Shown: positions 52,555 to 59,855 of the stretch, in pieces
Numbering within the stretch: the first letter of the stretch is position 1
Layout: every line of letters starts with the position of its first letter
Assembly: GCA_045592785.1 (NCBI GenBank)
Contig: JAZNVL010000060.1
Coordinates: forward strand, 69,362-133,361
Source: RGIG8244 sp045592785
GTDB lineage: Bacteria > Verrucomicrobiota > Lentisphaeria > Victivallales > UBA1829
DNA: 64,000 nt
Direction: 5' to 3'
Notes under the pieces: model-generated
What the model was told of the DNA's origin: nothing
Databases searched by the model: none
The model's input: only the letters and a program-made list of their open reading frames with translations
Translations under genes and position numbers: made by a program

Positions 52555-53892
52555 ATGAAAGTCGGATTTTCTATTTGTGACATTACGCCGGAAACGGGAA
52601 TTTATCTTACCGGATACGGAATCCCGGAACGATTGGCGGAAGGGGTCCATTCTCCATTGCATGCCACTGTCATGTGTTTGCAGGAAGAGGATAAGATCGC
52701 CGTCGTCATCGGGGTCGACTGGTGTTATGTGGATACGGAACTTGTGGAAGCGATCGGGAAGGGTATTGAAGAAAAGACCGGGATCCCCCGGAAATATATC
52801 CTGCTTTCCTGTTCACACACCCATTCCGCTCCCCACACCTGCACGGAAAAAACCTGGGGACGTACGGATGTGGACCCTGAATGGAAAGGGGTGAAATACG
52901 TTTATGATCATATTCCGGCATTTGCTGATGCGGTGATGCAGGCAAAAGAAAATTTACGGGAATGTAAGGCAGGCTTCGGACACGGTCACACGGAAACCGG
53001 AGTTTCCCGGCGCGGAACCGATGAAAACGGTGTTGTCACCGGATTCCGTCAGGATCCGTATCAGATTTATGACAGCAACATGACGGTTGCTTACTTCCGG
53101 GATGCGGAGACCGATGAGGATCTGGGGATCTTTGTTCATGCGTCAAGTCACAATACCTGTATGGGGTTGAGCCGACTGATCTCCAGTGACTGGTGCGGAC
53201 TCATGAGAAAGCGTATCCGTGACCGATACCAGAACGTTCCTGTGCTTTTTCTCAACGGGGCGATCGGTGACGTAGGACCCCGGACGAATTTTTACATGGC
53301 GCACAGAAACAGTTTTTCCTGCGGGGTCGGAACGGAAGTCGTTTCTGTGGATGAAGTCGGATACCGTGCGGCGAGTGATGCCTTGCGGATCCTGGATGGC
53401 ATCCGGGATTTCCGCGCCGCCCTTCCCTTGAAGATCCATGTGGGCGAACTCTCTCTGCCCCAGAGACTTTCCATGACAGAAGAACAGGCGAATAACGTTC
53501 TTGCGGATCTGGATGGACTTTCGGCGGAAGAGAAGAAAGTTTGTGGGGAATACCTTATTGCGCAAGCGGTTGCCGCTGCATATAAAGAACCGTTGCAGCC
53601 GGAACTGAAACTGCCGCTGACTTTGATCGCATTCGGTCCGATGGCATTGGTCCCCTACCCCTTTGAAGTCTTCTCCATCTTCTCTTTGCGCCTGCGTCAG
53701 TACGGTCCTTTTGAGTACACACTTCTTACCAGCAATTCCAATGGAGCTTATTCCTATATGCCGGACCGCGGTGCATTTGCCGCCGGCGGCTACGAAGCGA
53801 GCTGCATCCGCAGTTACCGTGCGTATGTGATTCAGCCGGAAGCCGGTGACATTGCTGTTACCCAGACCCTTGCTCAGTTGCGACAGATGTAA
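52555..53892 (+). CDS. Neutral/alkaline ceramidase-like N-terminal domain protein
   Basis: 445 residues. N-terminal SICDITPETGIYLTGYG, VVIGVDWCYVD, ILLSCSHTHSAP (zinc His), and HASSHNTCMGLSRLISSDWCGLM are hallmarks of the ceramidase_alk N-terminal fold; the C-terminal immunoglobulin-like part of true ceramidases is missing, as in many bacterial relatives of unknown substrate. No signal peptide. AGAGAGGT lies before the ATG. Heads the plus-strand hydrolase cluster. Confidence 0.8.
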   Translation: MKVGFSICDITPETGIYLTGYGIPERLAEGVHSPLHATVMCLQEEDKIAVVIGVDWCYVDTELVEAIGKGIEEKTGIPRKYILLSCSHTHSAPHTCTEKTWGRTDVDPEWKGVKYVYDHIPAFADAVMQAKENLRECKAGFGHGHTETGVSRRGTDENGVVTGFRQDPYQIYDSNMTVAYFRDAETDEDLGIFVHASSHNTCMGLSRLISSDWCGLMRKRIRDRYQNVPVLFLNGAIGDVGPRTNFYMAHRNSFSCGVGTEVVSVDEVGYRAASDALRILDGIRDFRAALPLKIHVGELSLPQRLSMTEEQANNVLADLDGLSAEEKKVCGEYLIAQAVAAAYKEPLQPELKLPLTLIAFGPMALVPYPFEVFSIFSLRLRQYGPFEYTLLTSNSNGAYSYMPDRGAFAAGGYEASCIRSYRAYVIQPEAGDIAVTQTLAQLRQM

Positions 53893-53918
53893 GAGGAGCG
53901 TTAGAACGTTTTTGCGTC

Positions 53919-53955
53919 GGGCAGGTGCTGGTATATCCCCCCTGCCCTTTTTTTT
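53919..53955 (+). terminator. Terminator of the ceramidase-like gene
   Basis: GGGCAGG (53919-53925) pairs with CCTGCCC (53941-53947), loop 15 nt, then eight T. It separates this gene from the serine hydrolase. Confidence 0.85.
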
Positions 53956-53976
53956 ATGGATTTGAATATTTGCCGC

Positions 53977-54004
53977 TTGATTTTTTTTCTTTACCGTGTA
54001 CATT
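53977..54004 (+). promoter_or_regulatory. Promoter of the serine hydrolase operon
   Basis: TTGATT at 53977-53982, 16-nt spacer, TACATT at 53999-54004. Confidence 0.55.
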
Positions 54005-54039
54005 AAAAAATCAAACGAAATATCAAGGAGATTTTGATC

Positions 54040-55056
54040 ATGAAGTATGACCTCATTATGAAGGAGCTCGAACAGCAGATCAGTGAAGGTCTGATCCAGG
54101 GCGCAGTCTTGCAGTCCAACCGGGATGACGCTCCCATTTGTGCCGGAATGCAGACCAAAACGCTGCCCATGACCGCCAACTCCCGTTTTGATATCGCTTC
54201 GGTCGGGAAGACTTTTACTGCCACATGCTGTGCCATCCTTGTTGCACGGGGCAAACTGGATCCCGATGCACCCTTTACCGAATACATCCCGGAATATTAT
54301 CAGGGCAAAGATTGCAAGATCCTGGTCCGCGACCTCGCCACACACAGCAGTGGATTCGATAACAGTAAGCCTTATCACTGCATGAAACCCGGTCCTTTTG
54401 AAGAAAAACTTTTTCAATTGCAGCCGGCTTGGGAACGCCGTACCAGATTCCATTATTCCTGTGCAAACTTTATCCTCCTGGGGAAGATCGCCGAACGGAT
54501 CATGGGAAAGGATCTGGATGAAGTCGCAAGAGAATTGATCTGGGCTCCCCTGGGCATGAATGATACCACATGGTATCCCCCGGGAGATGGTCCCAATGAA
54601 GTCCTGCATCACGACCCCACCCGTACCCCCGGCGAACACAATGACAACGATTGTTTTTGTTACGAAAAGCCGCTGGGCAGCGGCAGTTGTTTCACCACCG
54701 TTCCGGACCTGCTGAAATTCACGAAAGCCCTTCTGGGGAAGACCTTCTTCCCGAAAAAAGTCTATGACCTCATTTACACTCCGGATTTCGATTGCGAGCC
54801 TCCGGCGGATCGTGATGCGTTCACATTCGGCGGGACCACCCGCAGTTTCGGTTGGGATATGGCAACATACAAGCGCTCCAATGTGTTCTCCAAAGAGACC
54901 ATCACCCATTCCGGCTATACCGGACAATCCATTTTGGTTGACCCGGTCAATGATTTCTGTTCGGTGATCCTCACCTCCCGTATCGGCAATCATGATATTG
55001 CGGCAGAACGCAGACTCCGTCTTGCGGAAGCCCTTTTTGCCGCAAACCGCAAATAA
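54040..55056 (+). CDS. Serine hydrolase, beta-lactamase/esterase (class C) family
   Basis: 338 residues. Nucleophile Ser54 and Lys57 in SVGK, the second motif as Tyr139-Ser-Cys where Tyr-x-Asn is usual, and HSGYTG as the KTG-box equivalent. Typical of EstB-like esterases and D-aminopeptidase relatives, without signal peptide. The Asn-to-Cys change may alter specificity. ATG 54040 follows AAGGAG; a TTG two codons earlier is rejected. Confidence 0.82.
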   Translation: MKYDLIMKELEQQISEGLIQGAVLQSNRDDAPICAGMQTKTLPMTANSRFDIASVGKTFTATCCAILVARGKLDPDAPFTEYIPEYYQGKDCKILVRDLATHSSGFDNSKPYHCMKPGPFEEKLFQLQPAWERRTRFHYSCANFILLGKIAERIMGKDLDEVARELIWAPLGMNDTTWYPPGDGPNEVLHHDPTRTPGEHNDNDCFCYEKPLGSGSCFTTVPDLLKFTKALLGKTFFPKKVYDLIYTPDFDCEPPADRDAFTFGGTTRSFGWDMATYKRSNVFSKETITHSGYTGQSILVDPVNDFCSVILTSRIGNHDIAAERRLRLAEALFAANRK

Positions 55057-55096
55057 ACGCAAACGGCTGTTTGGAATATAATATAAAGGTGTCTTT

Positions 55097-55870
55097 ATGA
55101 AAGAAAAATTACTGGTCCTGCTCGTCGGACAATCCAATATGTCCGGACGCGGGTATCTTACCGATGATGATATTACGGAGATCTCCGGGTTGACTGCCAT
55201 CCGGCGGGATTTTCAATGGATCCCCGCCATCGATCCCTATAATTTCGACAGACTGAACCTGCTGGGATTGAGTCAGTCCGACGATCCTTTTGAAGTTCGC
55301 GGGTTGACTCTATGCGGACAACGTCGTTGCGGTGTGGGACCCGGCAGGACCTTCGGACGTCTGTTACTGGAACATTCTCCGGGAAAAGAAGTCGGTTTGA
55401 TCCCGGCATCGGTCGGCGGTACACCGATCGCATCCTGGCTCCCCGGCGGAAAAGATCCGTGGAGCGAAGGACACCCTTACGATGATTCCCTTGTTCTGGC
55501 AAAAGAAGCCATAAAAAGCGGCAAAATTGCCGCCGTTCTCTGGCATCAGGGCGAAAGTGATGCCAGTGGGCGGACCCCGGATTACAAAGAGAAGCTCAAA
55601 ACGGTGATCGCCAACTTCCGGCAGGAACTCCATATCGCCGATGTCCCTTTTATTCTCGGCGGGCTTGGCTCTTTCCTTGATCCGCGGTGGCCCGTGGCGG
55701 AATACGATCAGATGATCCGGGAGGTCGCCGACGAAGTCCCATTATGCGGATTCGCCAGTGCCGAAGGGTTGACCGATCGCGGAGATAAACTCCATTTCGA
55801 TACGCCCAGTCAACACATTCTGGGGAAACGTTACTGGCAGGAATACTGCCGTCTTGTTCATTCTGCATAA
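55097..55870 (+). CDS. Sialate O-acetylesterase/SGNH-type carbohydrate esterase
   Basis: 257 residues. GQSNM with nucleophile Ser13 and the block WHQGESDA (oxyanion and His region) define the SASA (DUF303) family, which removes acetyl groups from sialic acid or xylan. No signal peptide. It follows the serine hydrolase by 40 nt with an AAAGGTG site. Confidence 0.85.
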   Translation: MKEKLLVLLVGQSNMSGRGYLTDDDITEISGLTAIRRDFQWIPAIDPYNFDRLNLLGLSQSDDPFEVRGLTLCGQRRCGVGPGRTFGRLLLEHSPGKEVGLIPASVGGTPIASWLPGGKDPWSEGHPYDDSLVLAKEAIKSGKIAAVLWHQGESDASGRTPDYKEKLKTVIANFRQELHIADVPFILGGLGSFLDPRWPVAEYDQMIREVADEVPLCGFASAEGLTDRGDKLHFDTPSQHILGKRYWQEYCRLVHSA

Positions 55871-55885
55871 CAAAAGGTTCTGTTT

Positions 55886-57499
55886 ATGAAAGTTTGCGCC
55901 ATTCAGCCGCCTTACGGTCATACCGTGGAACAGGCGGGAAAAACTGTTGAATTCATTATCAACGAACTCAATACCTGCGATGAAAGTCTGGATCTGATCC
56001 TGACTCCCGAATACTCCAATACCCCGGGGACCATCCCCCCGGAACAAGCCATTTCCTTTGCCGACACCTGGCGCGATAAACTGGAAGATGCTGCTGTTTC
56101 CGCCGCTAAACGGTGCAACGCTGTCGTTGTTTTGAGTTACAGCGCGAAAGCCGAAGGCTGCGAACGCAATACATCCAGGGTGTTCCTGCCCACCGGTGAT
56201 GTCGCCGGGGAATACTGGAAACAGCAGCTTGTTTTGAGTGAGCCCACCGATCATAAGGTGGATAACTCTTATGCACTCAAAGAACGCCGTCCGACCATTG
56301 TGGAAGCCAACGGACTGAAACTGGCGTTCGTGATCTGTTACGATGCCTATTTCAATGAATATACCGAAGCTCTTGCCGCGTGTCAGCCGGATATGGTCCT
56401 GGTCTCTGCCATGCAGCGGGCGGAGACCTTTGAGAATCTGCGGATGCTCAACCGGATGCTGGCATTCCGGACCAACGCATTTGTTTTGCGTGCCTCATAC
56501 AGCATGGGGGAAAACACTTCTGTCGGCGGCACATCCTGCGTTGTGGATCCCTCCGGAAAGATCCTGGCGGATATGGGAGACGGAACCGGAAAACTCATTT
56601 ACGACATCCCCGATCCCCAATGGAAGTACGAACGGAGTAACAGCTTCGGCGGTAAAATGATCCGGAATGACCGGTTCATCGAACAGGGGCGGACTCCATG
56701 GGCATATCGTCCCGCCGGACCTTATATCTGTCTCAACGACAAGCGGATGCCCTACCCCAGAGTGTGTGCACACCGCGGATTCCATACCCAGTTACCGGAG
56801 AACACCCTCCCCGCGTTCGGGGCGGCGGTGGCATTGGGTGCCGATGAGATCGAGTTTGACATCTGGGAGACCACCGACGGGGTCCCGGTCGCCATTCACG
56901 ATCATAATCTGGAACGCGTTTCCGACGGCACGGGACTTGTCCGTGACAAAAGCTATGCGGAACTCATGGCCATGGATTTCGGTTCCAAGTGTCACGAAAG
57001 TCTTTCCGGACTCCGGATCGTAACGCTGGAAGAGATCCTGAAACGGTTCGCCTGTCAGACCGTGATGAACATCCATATCAAATCCTTTGACGGGGAACAC
57101 TTCTCCCGTCCATTCATCCGCAAAATCGCCGACATGCTCCACGATTATGACTGTACGGATTACGCCTATTTCATGGGGTCATCGGAAGTGCAGGAAGCTG
57201 CGATCGAAGTCGCGCCGGAGATCACGCGCTGTATGGGGTCCGAATCGGATATGGCGGAATTGAAGATCGTGGAACGCGCCATCAAGTACGGCTGCCGGAA
57301 AGTCCAGTTCTTTACAAAATTCTTCAATCAGGAACTCATCGATCTTGCACATGCCAACAATATCAGCTGCAATTACTTCTATACGGATGACCCATGCCGT
57401 GCAAAAGAACTGCTGGCAATGGGGATCGATACGATCCTGACCAACAGTTATCTTGTTGTTGCCCAGGCACGGGATGCCTTCCTTGCAGAAAAGAAATAA
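55886..57499 (+). CDS. Fusion of nitrilase-type carbon-nitrogen hydrolase and glycerophosphodiester phosphodiesterase
   Basis: 537 residues. Residues 1-~280 are a CN-hydrolase with full triad Glu42 (LTPEYSN), Lys112 (EYWKQQL) and Cys151 (FVICYDA). Residues ~289-537 are a GDPD barrel: AHRGFHTQLPENTL (His296, Arg297), EIEFD (Glu323, Asp325), VAIHDHNLER (His338, His340) and ILTNSYLV near the end. Both halves look intact, so it may hydrolyse an amide and a phosphodiester of the same lipid or act in one pathway. 15 nt after the SASA gene. Confidence 0.85.
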   Translation: MKVCAIQPPYGHTVEQAGKTVEFIINELNTCDESLDLILTPEYSNTPGTIPPEQAISFADTWRDKLEDAAVSAAKRCNAVVVLSYSAKAEGCERNTSRVFLPTGDVAGEYWKQQLVLSEPTDHKVDNSYALKERRPTIVEANGLKLAFVICYDAYFNEYTEALAACQPDMVLVSAMQRAETFENLRMLNRMLAFRTNAFVLRASYSMGENTSVGGTSCVVDPSGKILADMGDGTGKLIYDIPDPQWKYERSNSFGGKMIRNDRFIEQGRTPWAYRPAGPYICLNDKRMPYPRVCAHRGFHTQLPENTLPAFGAAVALGADEIEFDIWETTDGVPVAIHDHNLERVSDGTGLVRDKSYAELMAMDFGSKCHESLSGLRIVTLEEILKRFACQTVMNIHIKSFDGEHFSRPFIRKIADMLHDYDCTDYAYFMGSSEVQEAAIEVAPEITRCMGSESDMAELKIVERAIKYGCRKVQFFTKFFNQELIDLAHANNISCNYFYTDDPCRAKELLAMGIDTILTNSYLVVAQARDAFLAEKK

Positions 57500-57506
57500 G
57501 AAAGAA

Positions 57507-57925
57507 TTATTTCTCTTTTTTGCCGTCAAGAAGTGCATTGATGGCTTTGAACAGCCGTTTCATGTCGGCGGATGCCGCGGCATCGTTACACCGACGGAAC
57601 TTATCCCCCATCCGGTGTTCTTTGAGTACCGTATCCATTTCCTGAAGCGGGAGCAGCAATGTCCCCCCGCACAGAGTAACGCAAAGGTGAGGAACACACT
57701 GCGGCCCGGGTGGATGAGGATCGTGCCTGCGGTCGGGAAACGGAACAGAAGAGTGAGTCCGAGTCCGGGCAGAAGCGGGATCATCGAACCGGCGGCAAGT
57801 TTCCACAGTCCGGGGATGTAATCCGGAACAAAGAAAAAGGAAAGCAATGTGATGGGGACAAGCCCCGGCAGAATCCCCTGAAGAAAGCTTTGCTGCTTCT
57901 GCTTTTCTACATTTCTTTTTCCCAT
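57507..57925 (-). pseudogene. Small membrane protein gene split by a frameshift at a G6 run
   Basis: From ATG 57925 the first frame gives three hydrophobic segments (SFLQGILPGLVPITLLSFFF, LWKLAAGSMIPLLPGLGLTL, VFLTFALLC) and then garbled text to 57560. A second frame supplies a sensible end (GGTLLLPLQEMDTVLKEHRM...LFKAINALLDGKKEK) to 57507. They join at G6 on the minus strand (57663-57668): one extra G would restore ~139 residues. This can be a -1 error, a disrupted gene, phase variation or programmed slippage. Function unknown. Confidence 0.6.
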
Positions 57926-57943
57926 CGGCGTACTTGATGACTT

Positions 57944-57971
57944 AATATAGCACAAAAAATCCAGTTTGCAA
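57944..57971 (-). promoter_or_regulatory. Promoter of the frameshifted membrane gene
   Basis: Minus strand TTGCAA (57971-57966), 16-nt spacer ending TTTGTGC, TATATT (57949-57944): an intact extended -10 promoter before the broken gene. Confidence 0.6.
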
Positions 57972-58000
57972 ATTTTCAGCAGTCAGACTCCTGAAAACTC

Positions 58001-59698
58001 TTATTTTTCAGTGATATGCTGAAAAACATCCGCGTCGAATACGCCTTTATCCGTAAGTTTCAGGTGCGGAATCACCGGCAGTGCAAGAAACGAAAGCTGT
58101 TGGAATGGTTCCGGAAGAACACAACCTGTTGCAGATACCGCATCCATAATCGTCTCCAAGTCGTGATTCAATTCTTCAAACGGATGATTCGTAAAGAGTC
58201 CGGCACAGGGGAACGGCAGCGATGCCGTCACCGCCCCGCCCTGCACCACCACAAAACCACCCTGCTGCCGAATCAATGCGTTCACAGCGGCTGCAAGTTC
58301 TTCGTCGGAGGTCCCGATCACACAGATATTATGGGAATCGTGGGCGACTGTGGAAGCGATCGCGCCGGATTTCATCCCGAACCCGTGAACGAAACCGATG
58401 CCGATATTGCCGTTCCTGCCGTGCCGTTCCAGAACCGCTGCTTTCAGAATATCATCGGCAATACTTCCGCATTTCCTTCCATCGTATATCGGCAGATCCC
58501 GGAACTGTTTTTCCGTGATCAGGGAGCCCGATTCCACACCGATGACAGCGGTCCGGGGTTCGCCGGAGTACACCGCAAAATCCTCTGCCGTCACTTCCCG
58601 GCATTTCACACTTCCCGTAAAACCTTTCGGGATCGACGGCGTAACACGGGGCAATTCGCTGTGTCTCCGCCCATTGACAATGACTTCTTTCACCGTACAG
58701 CGTTCCAGGTCGGAAAGCAATACAATGTCTCCGCGCCGTCCCGGTGCCAGAAGGCCACGATCTTTCAGCCCTGCGTGATTCGCCCCGGACCAGGAGGCTG
58801 CCCGGTACGCGGCGAGCGGCGGAACACCGGCTGCAATGGCGCGCCGGATCATGTTATCGATATGCCCGTTTCTTACGATCTCAAGCGGGGAGAGGTCATC
58901 GGTGCAGAATGAAATGAACGGCGAGTTTTCCACCGTGATAAGCTGGATGAGTGCATCCAGATTTTTTGCGGCGGACCCTTCCCGGATAAACACCTGGATC
59001 CCGCGCCGGATCTTTTCAAGTGCTTCTTCGTACCGCGTGCTTTCGTGACAGTTGACGATTCCTGCCGCCGCACAGGCATTGAGTTCTGCTCCACCCAACA
59101 GCGGACAATGTCCGTCGATATGATCAAAAAGTTCTGTTTTTGCCAGGACTTCCGGATCTCCGGCAAGGAGTCCCGGCACATTCATCAACTCCGCCAGTGC
59201 GCTTTCCGGATGCAGTTCTTTCCATTTGCGGATCACGTCAGACCCGATTTCCGCACCGGATGTCTCAAAGGGAGTCGCGGGAACACAGGAACTCAAATTC
59301 ACGATCAGAGACATGGTAAGTTTTTCTGCTGCCGCGTAGAAAAATTCAAAGGCTTTCTCGCCCACCACGTTGGCAAGTTCATGGGGATCGCAGATCGCTG
59401 TCGTCACCCCGTGCGGGACTACAAGACGTTCATACTCCCCGGGCAGCAGATGACTGGATTCCAGATGCACATGGCTGTCGATAAACCCCGGGACGGCATA
59501 GAAACCTGTACCGTTGATCACGGTTTTTCCTTTGGAATAGGAGCCCGGTCCGGCGATCTTGCCATCAATCAGAGCGATATCACATTGTTCCAGAGAACCA
59601 TCCGTCAAATGAAAGACCGTGACATCTTTGATGATCAGATCCGCTTCGATTTTTCCCAATGCGCAATCGATCAACCGTTTTTTCTGATTTTTCATCAT
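58001..59698 (-). CDS. ade: Adenine deaminase
   Basis: 565 residues of the amidohydrolase superfamily (Ade type, converts adenine to hypoxanthine). FIDSHVHLESSHL (metal His), ICDPHELANVVG, and DDLSPLEIVRNGHIDNMIRRA are typical. The C-terminal domain has MKSGAIASTVAHDSHNI. ATG 59698 is chosen for AGAGGT upstream; a second ATG is next to it. Confidence 0.93.
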   Translation of the reverse strand: MMKNQKKRLIDCALGKIEADLIIKDVTVFHLTDGSLEQCDIALIDGKIAGPGSYSKGKTVINGTGFYAVPGFIDSHVHLESSHLLPGEYERLVVPHGVTTAICDPHELANVVGEKAFEFFYAAAEKLTMSLIVNLSSCVPATPFETSGAEIGSDVIRKWKELHPESALAELMNVPGLLAGDPEVLAKTELFDHIDGHCPLLGGAELNACAAAGIVNCHESTRYEEALEKIRRGIQVFIREGSAAKNLDALIQLITVENSPFISFCTDDLSPLEIVRNGHIDNMIRRAIAAGVPPLAAYRAASWSGANHAGLKDRGLLAPGRRGDIVLLSDLERCTVKEVIVNGRRHSELPRVTPSIPKGFTGSVKCREVTAEDFAVYSGEPRTAVIGVESGSLITEKQFRDLPIYDGRKCGSIADDILKAAVLERHGRNGNIGIGFVHGFGMKSGAIASTVAHDSHNICVIGTSDEELAAAVNALIRQQGGFVVVQGGAVTASLPFPCAGLFTNHPFEELNHDLETIMDAVSATGCVLPEPFQQLSFLALPVIPHLKLTDKGVFDADVFQHITEK

Positions 59699-59790
59699 TT
59701 GCACCTCTTTGTAATGTTTTATTATTCCTGAATATAATGTATGTTCTGACTTTTTCAAGTAAAATTATCCCCGGATTTTTATTTTATCAC

Positions 59791-59818
59791 TTGATTTTCA
59801 TAAAACGAAAGATATATT
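59791..59818 (+). promoter_or_regulatory. Promoter of the GH106-like gene
   Basis: TTGATT at 59791-59796, 16-nt spacer, TATATT at 59813-59818. Confidence 0.6.
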
Positions 59819-59855
59819 TCTCAAACTAAACACTTACCGAAAGGAATCCAATCCC

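Noticed and set aside
53143..55200. 685-codon minus-strand frame opposite the ceramidase-like and serine hydrolase genes
   Set aside because: Spans two genes and a terminator on the other strand; no domain recognised.
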